Below, piece by piece: positions 53,482 to 60,107 of a stretch of DNA of 60,191 nt. The stretch comes from Megasphaera sp. MJR8396C. GTDB lineage: Bacteria > Bacillota > Negativicutes > Veillonellales > Megasphaeraceae. The notes under the pieces were generated by a model. The model worked only from the letters and a program-made list of their open reading frames with translations. It was not told where the DNA came from and made no database searches. Position 1 is the stretch's first letter. Every line of letters begins with the position of its first letter. The position numbers and the translations under genes are program-made. Where the stretch lies: the NCBI RefSeq assembly GCF_001546855.1, contig NZ_KQ958184.1, positions 1 to 60,191 on the forward strand, written 5' to 3'.

Positions 53482-55149
53482 ATGCCTGTGATTACCCTAC
53501 AGGATGTGAAGTCGGGTACTTCTTACAACGTAAAAGAAGGAACGACGCTGCAGCAGGTTTATGAGGAATATGGCCCCAAAGGCGATATGCCCATTGCCGC
53601 TGCCCTCTATAATAATGAATGTGTCGGCCTCAAGACGAAAGTAGATCAGAGCGGCGATGTCGACTGGCTGCCGATCAATTCGATGGAAGGCAACCAGTGC
53701 CTGATACGGACGGCCATCTTGCTCCTGGTCCGCGCTGTCAGCGATCTCTACCCCAATGGCAAGGTACTGGTCAAGCATGCTTTGCGCAAAGCCTTGTACT
53801 GCGAGTTGGAAATCGGCCATACGGTCACCTTTCACGACGTCGAAATGATAAAGACGCGGATGCATGAAATCGTCGACCAGGACGAAGCTATTTCCCAGGT
53901 CATCGCCAGCACGGAAACGGCCATGGCCATGTGCCGCAACCGCAATATGGAGCGGGAAGCGGAACTCCTTAAGCACGTCGACGTCACCCATATCCTGGCC
54001 TATCAGTGTGGGCCGACGTTTGACTACTACATGGGGCCCCTCCTTCCCAGCATGGGCTATTTGACCTGCTTTAACCTGCGGCCTTATGCGCCGGGCGTCA
54101 TTTTGGAAACGCCGACTGTCGGCAATCCCAATGAACTGCCGGAATACAAGGAAATCCCCAAGATGGCACGCCTCTTTTTGGATGCGGAAGAGTGGGGACG
54201 CATCGTCCGCTGCGAATACGTCTACGACTTGAACCACTATATCGAAAACGGTACGATCCAGGATATGGTCGACGTAGCCGAAGCACTGCAGGAAAAGGAA
54301 ATGGGCCAGATTGCCGACTACATCGTCAGCCGCCGTCCGAAAATCAAAGTCGTCCTCATCGCAGGGCCTTCGTCGGCCGGGAAGACAACCTTCTGCAAGC
54401 GCTTATTGACCCATTTGCGGGTCAACGGTCTGCGGCCCTTGGGCATTTCTCTCGACGATTACTTCTATAATCGAGAAGACACGCCGAAAAATCCCGACGG
54501 CAGTTACGATTTTGAATCCCTGCGGGCCATCGACGTTCCCTTATTCAATCAGCAGATCGACGACCTCAATCAGGGCAAGGCCGTTCGCCTGGCTCGCTTT
54601 GACTTCGTTACCGGTAAGCGTTACTTCGACGATACGCCGGTTACCTTAGAAAAAGGCCAGCCCGTCGTCGTAGAAGGCCTCCATGCCTTGAACGATTCCC
54701 TGACCTACATGCTGCCGCGGTATGAAAAGGCCAAGATTTCCCTCGGCGTCCTGACCCAGATCCGGATCAACGACCACAACCGGATTTCCACGTCGGATAC
54801 GCGCATCATCCGGCGCATGGTGCGGGATCAGCAGTTCCGCGACCGCGGTCCCATGGCGACCATGGATATTTGGGCCGACGTCCGCCGCGGCGAAGAACAG
54901 AATATCTACCCCTATCAGGAAGATGCCGACAAGATTTTCAATACGGCCCTGCCGTATGAACTGTCGGTCCTCAAGCCTTATGCCGAACCCTTGCTGGAAT
55001 CCATCGAGAAGGACAGCGTCCACTATGCTGAAGCGCAGCGGCTATTGAAATTCCTGCGTCCCTTTAAGGGCGTCGACGCCTCGGTCGTACCGCGGAACTC
55101 GCTCTTGCGGGAATTCATCGGGCCTGAAAAAAGAATTGACAAAGCCTAA
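53482..55149 (+). CDS. Nucleoside (uridine-type) kinase fused to TGS/ThrRS-like domains
   Basis: A 555-residue protein. The first ~70 residues are TGS-like (LQDVKSGTSYNVKEGTTLQQVYEEY). A threonyl-tRNA-synthetase second-additional-domain-like region follows (about 75-250, with EIGHTVTFHDVEMIKTRMHEI). The C-terminal phosphoribulokinase/uridine-kinase domain has the P-loop GPSSAGKTT (near 294-302). The family is annotated as nucleoside kinase and probably phosphorylates uridine or a related nucleoside. GGGAGG is 3 nt from ATG 53482 and 9 nt from GTG 53488, so translation may begin at the latter. A TATAAT at 53444-53449 is the likely -10. Confidence 0.87.
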   Translation: MPVITLQDVKSGTSYNVKEGTTLQQVYEEYGPKGDMPIAAALYNNECVGLKTKVDQSGDVDWLPINSMEGNQCLIRTAILLLVRAVSDLYPNGKVLVKHALRKALYCELEIGHTVTFHDVEMIKTRMHEIVDQDEAISQVIASTETAMAMCRNRNMEREAELLKHVDVTHILAYQCGPTFDYYMGPLLPSMGYLTCFNLRPYAPGVILETPTVGNPNELPEYKEIPKMARLFLDAEEWGRIVRCEYVYDLNHYIENGTIQDMVDVAEALQEKEMGQIADYIVSRRPKIKVVLIAGPSSAGKTTFCKRLLTHLRVNGLRPLGISLDDYFYNREDTPKNPDGSYDFESLRAIDVPLFNQQIDDLNQGKAVRLARFDFVTGKRYFDDTPVTLEKGQPVVVEGLHALNDSLTYMLPRYEKAKISLGVLTQIRINDHNRISTSDTRIIRRMVRDQQFRDRGPMATMDIWADVRRGEEQNIYPYQEDADKIFNTALPYELSVLKPYAEPLLESIEKDSVHYAEAQRLLKFLRPFKGVDASVVPRNSLLREFIGPEKRIDKA

Positions 55150-55164
55150 TCAGATAGATATAAT
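55136..55164 (+). promoter_or_regulatory. Consensus promoter of DUF177-rpmF
   Basis: TTGACA (55136-55141), 17 bp, TATAAT (55159-55164). Both hexamers are perfect, and the -35 lies within the last codons of the preceding kinase gene. Confidence 0.9.
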
Positions 55165-55184
55165 AGTATAGTCGAGGTAGAAAT

Positions 55185-55691
55185 ATGAAACTACAAGTCG
55201 AAGAAGCACTAAAAGAAGCGGGGAAGTCTTTTCCCTTCTCTTTTGAATGTCCGGCTGCCGAACTGGGTGATGTGGACGAATTTCCTTGGAAAGATGCCAC
55301 GGTAGCAATCGACGGGACGTATGGATTCGATGGCAATCATATCGTTGTACATGGAAACATACGGGTATCCGGCGGCTACACCTGCAGCCGATGCTTGTCA
55401 CCGGTATTGGTGGATCGGAATGAAACACTGTCTGAAGTCTATGGTACGGAAGCAGGGCTTCCAGAGGACGTATTGCCCTACAATGGGGAATACATCGATT
55501 TGACGGAGACAATTAGAGAAACGTTGATCCTCAGCGAGCCTATGAGGGTGTTGTGCCGGCCTGACTGTAAGGGACTTTGTCCGCAGTGCGGTGCAAACCT
55601 GAATGACGGACCCTGTAGTTGTCCTACCGACAATATTGACCCGAGACTCGACGTCTTGGCTCAATTATTACGATCCAAAGAAGAGCGCTAG
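55185..55691 (+). CDS. DUF177 (YceD-like) protein
   Basis: A 168-residue YceD/DUF177 protein, which in many bacteria is encoded directly before rpmF and is linked to 23S rRNA accumulation. The C-terminal half has the conserved cysteine pairs CSRCL and CRPDCKGLCPQCGANLN, a probable zinc site. The ATG at 55185 has only a weak GAGGTAG (55174-55180). The stop is 36 bp before rpmF. Confidence 0.9.
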   Translation: MKLQVEEALKEAGKSFPFSFECPAAELGDVDEFPWKDATVAIDGTYGFDGNHIVVHGNIRVSGGYTCSRCLSPVLVDRNETLSEVYGTEAGLPEDVLPYNGEYIDLTETIRETLILSEPMRVLCRPDCKGLCPQCGANLNDGPCSCPTDNIDPRLDVLAQLLRSKEER

Positions 55692-55727
55692 AAATAACGT
55701 ACCATGTGATCTAAGGAGGTGCAGACC

Positions 55728-55913
55728 ATGGCAGTACCAAAGAACAGATTATCCCAGACTCGTCAGAAGATGCGTCGCGCAAACTGGAAATTGACAGCAC
55801 CGGGTTTCGTAGAATGCCCGCAGTGCCACGAAGCAATGATGCCTCATCACGTATGCCCGACTTGCGGCTACTATAAAGGCAAACAGGTTGTCAACAACAC
55901 AACGGCCGAATAA
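55728..55913 (+). CDS. rpmF: 50S ribosomal protein L32
   Basis: A 61-residue L32 beginning AVPKNRLSQTRQKMRRANWK. The zinc finger CPQC ... CPTCGYY is complete, so this is the C+ form. AAGGAGGT at 55713-55720 precedes ATG 55728. The usual downstream plsX/fab genes are absent and a strong terminator follows. Confidence 0.97.
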   Translation: MAVPKNRLSQTRQKMRRANWKLTAPGFVECPQCHEAMMPHHVCPTCGYYKGKQVVNNTTAE

Positions 55914-55923
55914 GGTTGTACAT

Positions 55924-55962
55924 AAAAAAGCCGGTTCATGAATGTCATGAACCGGCTTTTTT
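55924..55962. terminator. Terminator of rpmF
   Basis: AAAAAAGCCGGTTCATGA-ATG-TCATGAACCGGCTTTTTT is a perfect 18-bp stem usable in both directions. Confidence 0.95.
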
Positions 55963-56028
55963 GTGTGCTTTTTTATAAGGGGATTGAGCTTTCACACTCA
56001 GCTGAAGGCGTCGACAGCGTGATGCAGT

Positions 56029-56934
56029 CTAAGGATTCGCTTTGTTATATTCATCGACCTGCTTTTTGAGGCAGTTTAAAAAGGCTTCTGACGCACGGGA
56101 CAGGAGTTGGTATTTTTTCCAGGCTACGACACAGGAGAAATACTGGGCCGGCTCTAAGGGGATGTACAGGAGGTCTTCGACTTGCTGATGATAAAGGCCG
56201 GACAGGGTCATGGCATTGGTGAGGCCGCGTTTTATGAGAAGTGAAGCGTTTCCTACGAGGTCAAAGGAACCGACGATGTTCATATCTTCGGTCTTAAGGG
56301 TGCCTTCGGACCAGGCTTCAAAGTCGAAAGAATGGGTCGTTCGGCGCGACGATACGAGAAGGGGCATGTCGGCGATAATCTCTGGTGTAATCGTCTTATA
56401 ATGACTCCAGGGACTGTCGCTTTTGGTGATGATACCGACCTGGTCTTTTTCGGGAAGGGCGATGGATTCAAAGTCCGACGCATCGAAGGGTTCGATGAAT
56501 AAGCCGAAGTCAATCAGACCGTGGGATAATTTTTCTTCGACGATGTCGGCATTGCCCGTAAAGAGGTTGCACGTGACCTGGGGATGTTGGATGTGGAGGT
56601 CTGTAAAGGCATCGGTCAGGAAATGCATGATCCGCGTTTCCCCGGCGCCGAGGCGGATACAGCCCGTTAAATCGGTCTGATCATCACTGATTTCAGACTC
56701 GGTCTGACGGACGAGGGACAGGATTTCTTCGGCGCGCTGGCGGAGATGGATGCCTTCTTCAGTCAGTTTGGTGTTGCGGTTGGTCCGGATGAACAGCTGC
56801 TTTCCCAGTTCCTGTTCTAGATCTGCAATCTGCCGCGATAAGGTCGGTTGGGTAATGTGCAGGGTGTTGGCCGCTTCGGTCATGTTTTCTTCCCGGGCGA
56901 CGGCCAAAAAGTATTCCAACGTTCGTATTTCCAT
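56029..56934 (-). CDS. LysR-family transcriptional regulator
   Basis: A 301-residue LTTR. The N-terminal helix-turn-helix (MEIRTLEYFLAVAREENMTE ... LHITQPTLSRQIADLEQELG) is canonical, and the effector domain covers about 90-295. AGGAGG precedes ATG 56934. It is divergent from the flavodoxin/cupin/CMD operon and separated from it by a 680-bp array of repeated promoters. Its own promoter abuts the first repeat, so LysR very likely controls that operon and itself. The inducer is unknown. Confidence 0.93.
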   Translation of the reverse strand: MEIRTLEYFLAVAREENMTEAANTLHITQPTLSRQIADLEQELGKQLFIRTNRNTKLTEEGIHLRQRAEEILSLVRQTESEISDDQTDLTGCIRLGAGETRIMHFLTDAFTDLHIQHPQVTCNLFTGNADIVEEKLSHGLIDFGLFIEPFDASDFESIALPEKDQVGIITKSDSPWSHYKTITPEIIADMPLLVSSRRTTHSFDFEAWSEGTLKTEDMNIVGSFDLVGNASLLIKRGLTNAMTLSGLYHQQVEDLLYIPLEPAQYFSCVVAWKKYQLLSRASEAFLNCLKKQVDEYNKANP

Positions 56935-56971
56935 AGTTACCTCCTGGCGTATGACGTAATGTGTTACTGTT

Positions 56972-57000
56972 AGTATACGTTTTTTTTAGGGCACTTGCAA
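56972..57000 (-). promoter_or_regulatory. Promoter of the LysR gene
   Basis: On the minus strand TTGCAA (57000-56995), 17 bp and TATACT (56977-56972). It ends 12 bp from the first copy of the repeat array. Confidence 0.7.
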
Positions 57001-57012
57001 TACGCTGGAGTA

Positions 57013-57184
57013 ATGTCTAGGTATTGAATATAACACTTTTACATTCCTAACCATCTTTGTTAAGATGAGGATGTCCCAAGGACAGGAGTTAGAAACGTTG
57101 AGAGCTGAAATCGTCTCAGTCGGTCGTAAGGTGAACGGACAAGGCGATGGGAAATAAGAAAGGGCTCTGAAATACGTTTAAAGA
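57013..57184 (+). repeat. Promoter/leader repeat, unit 1
   Basis: 172-bp unit beginning ATGTCTAGGTATTGAATATA. It contains TTTACA (57038-57043), 17 bp and TAAGAT (57061-57066), followed by about 115 nt of leader. The leader holds the TGTCC-CAA-GGACA hairpin and a long-range stem ATCGTCT (57110-57116) / AGGCGAT (57142-57148) around the conserved loop GTAAGGTGAACGGAC. Confidence 0.9.
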
Positions 57185-57357
57185 ATGTCTAGGTATTGAA
57201 TATAACACTTTTACATTCCTAACCATCTTTGTTAAGATAAGGATGTCCCAAGGGACAGGAGTTAGAAACGTTGAGAGCTAAAATCGTCTCGGTCGGCTGT
57301 AAGGTGAACGGACAAGACGATGGGAAATAAGAAAGGGCTCTGAAATACGTTTAAAGA
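57185..57357 (+). repeat. Promoter/leader repeat, unit 2
   Basis: 173-bp unit almost identical to unit 1, with promoter TTTACA (57210-57215) and TAAGAT (57233-57238). The first hairpin has one more G (TGTCCCAAGGGACA). The distal stem is ATCGTCT (57283-57289) / AGACGAT (57315-57321), where a T/G wobble of unit 1 has become T/A. Confidence 0.9.
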
Positions 57358-57521
57358 ATGTCTAGGTATTGAATATAACACTTTTACATTCCTAACCATC
57401 TTTGTTAAGATAAGGATGTCCCAAGGGACAGGAGTTAGAAACATTGAGAGTTTAGCTCGTCTCTGTCAGTTGTAAGGTGAACGGACGAGGCGATGGAAAT
57501 TAAGAAACATGCCTGAAGCGT
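57358..57521 (+). repeat. Promoter/leader repeat, unit 3
   Basis: 164-bp unit whose first two thirds match unit 2 and whose end has diverged. Promoter TTTACA (57383-57388) and TAAGAT (57406-57411). The stem is CTCGTCT (57456-57462) / AGGCGAT (57488-57494). GTAAGGTGAACGGAC is again conserved. Confidence 0.9.
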
Positions 57522-57600
57522 ATGTCTGGAAATAAGATATAAGCTTTTTACATTCCAAGGAACGTCTGCTAAGATTAGTCCTTGTAAGACAGGCAAGAAG
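57522..57600 (+). repeat. Partial fourth repeat with the operon-proximal promoter
   Basis: A degenerate copy begins ATGTCTGG. Its promoter is intact: TTTACA (57547-57552), 17 bp, TAAGAT (57570-57575). The leader is replaced by a short segment ending in the ribosome-binding site of the mini-protein gene. Confidence 0.8.
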
Positions 57601-57613
57601 GGAGGCCATGACG

Positions 57614-57817
57614 ATGGAACCTGAATCATGGAAGAATTTAGTCGATCTCGGCTGCTCAGAAGATTGCATTGAGAAGTATAAACGATTGACCGACGATAAC
57701 CAGCGCTTCCTTTACTTGCGTCAGTACCGACGGTGCCTGCTGGATAAGATCCACGACAAGCAACAACAGCTGGACCGCCTCGATTACTTACTGCATCAGT
57801 TAAAAAAGGGAGGCTGA
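57614..57817 (+). CDS. Mini-protein resembling a MerR C-terminal coiled coil
   Basis: A 67-residue acidic/basic helical protein. Its second half (YLRQYRRCLLDKIHDKQQQL, then DRLDYLLHQLKKG) looks like the antiparallel dimerisation helix at the end of MerR-family regulators, but the DNA-binding domain is missing. ATG 57614 has AAGGGAGG 8 nt upstream; ATG 57608 is too close. It is first in the operon with the flavodoxin gene, 2 bp downstream. It could be a regulator's remnant or a small partner protein. The MerR resemblance is by eye. Confidence 0.65.
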   Translation: MEPESWKNLVDLGCSEDCIEKYKRLTDDNQRFLYLRQYRRCLLDKIHDKQQQLDRLDYLLHQLKKGG

Positions 57818-57819
57818 TT

Positions 57820-58320
57820 ATGAAAACATTAGTTGTCTATTATTCTTGGTCGAATGGCAATACGCAAAAGATTGCCGAACAACTTCGACTGGCGACGGGT
57901 GCCGATATCGCCCGCATTGAAACGGTAAAACCTTATGAAGGCGACTACATGGACGTCTTCAATCAAGGTCAGCGAGAAGTAAACCAAGGCTATAAACCGG
58001 ACATCCAGGAGCTTCCTTACGACGTGAAAGACTATGATGTCATCGCCGTTGGAACGCCGACTTGGTGGTACACCATGGCCCCGGCTGTGAAGACGTTCTT
58101 GGAAGGTCATGATTTTACCGGTAAGACGGTGATCCCCTTTATGACCAACGGCGGTTGGCCGGGACACGTCATCAAGGATATGAAACAGGCGGCGAGAGGT
58201 GCCGCTTTCGGACCGTCCATAGAAGTTCAGTTCGACAGCAGCGGCGGCAGCGACTTGGTGAGCGATGCCGGTGACATCGATGACTGGATAAAAGATATTA
58301 AACAGAAATATAGTAAATAG
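57820..58320 (+). CDS. Flavodoxin
   Basis: A 166-residue flavodoxin-like FMN protein. The phosphate loop SWSNGNTQKIA (residues about 9-19) and the isoalloxazine loops GTPTWWYTMAPAVK and TNGGWPGHV are clear. The W(N/S)GNT loop type is that of the long flavodoxin_4 group. It should act as a cytoplasmic electron carrier or quinone/flavin reductase. AGGGAGG precedes ATG 57820. It is co-transcribed with the mini-protein upstream and the cupin downstream. Confidence 0.92.
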   Translation: MKTLVVYYSWSNGNTQKIAEQLRLATGADIARIETVKPYEGDYMDVFNQGQREVNQGYKPDIQELPYDVKDYDVIAVGTPTWWYTMAPAVKTFLEGHDFTGKTVIPFMTNGGWPGHVIKDMKQAARGAAFGPSIEVQFDSSGGSDLVSDAGDIDDWIKDIKQKYSK

Positions 58321-58346
58321 GCGCAGGCCTTCAGGAGGGCATTCAC

Positions 58347-58766
58347 ATGACATTAGAAGATATTAAGAAAAACAGCATCTTTGCTGTCGGCGGAGAAAAC
58401 GTAGATTATGCACAGTACTTTGACGGCATGAGTTACTTAAATATGCTGTCCCTGAAACAAGTCATCGTCGGCAACGTTACCTTTGAACCGGCATGCCGCA
58501 ATCATTGGCACATTCATCACGCTTCAGAAGGCGGCGGTCAGATGCTGTTGGTAACGGCTGGCCGCGGTTGGTATCAGGAATGGGGCAAACCGGCACAGGA
58601 ACTTCACCCCGGCGACGTCGTCAACATTCCGGCTAATGTCAAACATTGGCACGGTGCCGCGAAGGACAGCGCTTTCCAGCATTTAGCCATTGAAGTCCCC
58701 GGTAAGGATACGGGCTGTGAATGGTGCGAAGCCGTTTCTGAAGAAGATTATAATAAGCTTCCGTAA
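58347..58766 (+). CDS. Cupin-domain protein
   Basis: A 139-residue single-domain cupin. Metal ligands are expected in NHWHIHHASEGGGQ (three histidines and a glutamate) and in VKHWHGA. Relatives are encoded beside carboxymuconolactone decarboxylase-like genes in many anaerobes, as here; the reaction is unknown. Four clustered residues near the C-terminus (GCEWCEAV) form a CxxC pair. AGGAGGGC precedes ATG 58347. It is third in the operon. Confidence 0.88.
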   Translation: MTLEDIKKNSIFAVGGENVDYAQYFDGMSYLNMLSLKQVIVGNVTFEPACRNHWHIHHASEGGGQMLLVTAGRGWYQEWGKPAQELHPGDVVNIPANVKHWHGAAKDSAFQHLAIEVPGKDTGCEWCEAVSEEDYNKLP

Positions 58767-58778
58767 GGAGGTGGAGCC

Positions 58779-59228
58779 ATGTGTATTAAGGAATATATGA
58801 AATTGGTCCTGGCCTTGAGTTTTATGGTCCTGGTCGGGACACTGTTTATGGGAACGGAAGGAGCCTATGCCATGAGTAACGATACGCAATCGAAAAAAGC
58901 CGTAAAAATTGTACAGACTGCCGGTCGGCAGCAGTTGGGGGATTTCGCACCGGACTTTGCCCGCTATAATGACGATATCCTCTTTGGGGAAGTCTGGAGC
59001 AAGAACGATGTCCTCTCTTTGAAAGAACGGAGCATCGTCACCGTTTCTGCCTTGATTGCCCAAGGACTTATCGATACGCCTTTGAAGTTTCATATGGAAA
59101 CGGCCAAGAAAAATGGCGTGACCAAAGACGAAATGGTTGAAATCATTACGCAGCTCGCTTTTTACAGCGGTTGGCCGAAAGCCTGGGGCGCTTTCGCCTA
59201 TGCCAAGGAAGTCTACGGCGATCAGTAA
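58779..59228 (+). CDS. Exported carboxymuconolactone decarboxylase-family protein
   Basis: A 149-residue CMD-family protein. Unusually, it starts with a signal peptide (about 1-31, hydrophobic ALSFMVLVGTLFMG then EGAYA). The mature part has the family's ERSIVTVSALIAQG helix and HMETAKKNGVTKDEMVEII, ending AFYSGWPKAWGAFAYA. The AhpD CxxC is absent, so peroxidase-reductant chemistry is unlikely. The product should work in the periplasm, while the other operon products are cytoplasmic. AAGGAGGTGG precedes ATG 58779. Confidence 0.88.
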   Translation: MCIKEYMKLVLALSFMVLVGTLFMGTEGAYAMSNDTQSKKAVKIVQTAGRQQLGDFAPDFARYNDDILFGEVWSKNDVLSLKERSIVTVSALIAQGLIDTPLKFHMETAKKNGVTKDEMVEIITQLAFYSGWPKAWGAFAYAKEVYGDQ

Positions 59229-59241
59229 GGCCCTTGATTTT

Positions 59242-59278
59242 AATTATTAATGGTAATTATTAGATACCGTTAATAATT
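59242..59278. promoter_or_regulatory. AT-rich inverted repeat after the CMD gene
   Basis: AATTATTAA-T-GGTA and TACC-G-TTAATAATT pair across 9 bp, with one mismatch. The loop and T tract are poor for termination, so a regulatory site in front of the secreted-protein promoter is as likely. Confidence 0.45.
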
Positions 59279-59314
59279 TTAAGAAAAAATATCAAAAATA
59301 CATTTATTGTAATA

Positions 59315-59343
59315 TTGATATATCTCGAAATGTGCAGTATAAT
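59315..59343 (+). promoter_or_regulatory. Promoter of the secreted repeat-protein genes
   Basis: TTGATA (59315-59320), 17 bp, consensus TATAAT (59338-59343), 64 bp before the first gene. Confidence 0.75.
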
Positions 59344-59406
59344 ACAACCATGCTAAAGATTGGTTTTTAATTAGTAATTGTTTTTACATAGAAGGAGAAA
59401 TAAATT

Positions 59407-59709
59407 ATGAAAAAAGGAATGTTCAAACAAGTATTATCGGCAATGGTTTTGACCATGTCCCTGGCCGGCGGTGCCGCCTTTGTTTCGGCCGATTCGGTTC
59501 AGTTCAGTGAAAATGGTGATTATAACGCAGCTGTCATCGAAACGGTTCCGACGGCTTCGATGCACTCCGACATCCGCGGTTACAGCGAAAACAGAGGTTA
59601 TCAGGCTGCTGTCATTAAAAACGTACCGGCTGCTGTAAAGAGTGCTGACGTTCGTGGTTTCAGTGAAAACGGAAGCTTCGTTGCAGCTTCAGCCTTTGAG
59701 AATAATTAA
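59407..59709 (+). CDS. Small secreted repeat protein, copy 1
   Basis: A 100-residue exported protein. The signal peptide ends at about residue 28 (GGAAFVSA-DS). The mature part is made of three related ~26-residue units, each starting with an aromatic-SEN motif: VQFSENGDYNAAVIETVP, RGYSENRGYQAAVIKNVP and RGFSENGSFVAASAFENN. The family was not recognised. AAGGAG precedes ATG 59407. It has no cysteines and no anchor motif, so it is either released or held at the cell surface by other means. The next gene is a near-identical copy. Confidence 0.85.
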   Translation: MKKGMFKQVLSAMVLTMSLAGGAAFVSADSVQFSENGDYNAAVIETVPTASMHSDIRGYSENRGYQAAVIKNVPAAVKSADVRGFSENGSFVAASAFENN

Positions 59710-59713
59710 TAAT

Positions 59714-59779
59714 CTCGTCACGACGAGTTCACATAGATTGATAAGATTCCAACCACGCGGCAGGAAGCCCTTGGTTTTT
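59714..59779 (+). terminator. Intercistronic hairpins between repeat-protein copies
   Basis: CTCGT-CACG-ACGAG (59714-59727) is followed by AACCA (59751-59755) / TGGTT (59772-59776) with an inner GGC/GCC and a T run. Both elements recur after copy 2 with changed loop sequence, which suggests partial termination or mRNA processing. Confidence 0.55.
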
Positions 59780-59800
59780 AGATAAAAAGGAGATAAAAAG

Positions 59801-60103
59801 ATGAAAAAAGTAATGTTTAAACAAGTACTATCGGCAATGGTTTTGACGATGTCCCTGGCCGGCGGTGCCGCCTTTGTTTCGGCCGATTCGGTTCAGTTCA
59901 GTGAAAATGGTGATTATAACGCAGCTGTCATCGAAACGGTTCCGACGGCTTCGATGCACTCCGACATCCGCGGTTACAGCGAAAACAGAGGTTATCAGGC
60001 TGCTGTTAACACCAACGTACCGGCTGCCGTAAAGAGTGACAATGTTCGTGGCTACAGTGAAAATGGAAGCTTCGTTGCCGCTTCGGCTTTTGATAACCAC
60101 TAA
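59801..60103 (+). CDS. Small secreted repeat protein, copy 2
   Basis: A 100-residue paralogue of the preceding protein, differing at only eight positions (one in the signal peptide, seven in the last third of the mature part). The DNA of the signal peptide and first two units is nearly unchanged, which points to recent duplication with a 394-bp period. The three aromatic-SEN units are kept. AAAAAGGAG precedes ATG 59801. It shares the upstream promoter or one in the spacer. Confidence 0.85.
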   Translation: MKKVMFKQVLSAMVLTMSLAGGAAFVSADSVQFSENGDYNAAVIETVPTASMHSDIRGYSENRGYQAAVNTNVPAAVKSDNVRGYSENGSFVAASAFDNH

Positions 60104-60107
60104 TCAT

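Noticed and set aside
57013-57521. CRISPR array
   Set aside because: Units are ~172 bp with near-identical full length, so there is no short repeat with variable spacers, and no cas genes lie nearby.
57262-57669. Three overlapping minus-strand frames with repeated peptide sequence
   Set aside because: They arise from the promoter repeats; their similarity reflects the DNA repeat and none has a ribosome-binding site.
59828-60100. 90-codon frame antisense to secreted protein copy 2
   Set aside because: No start signal; it is the mirror of a clearly coding, duplicated gene.
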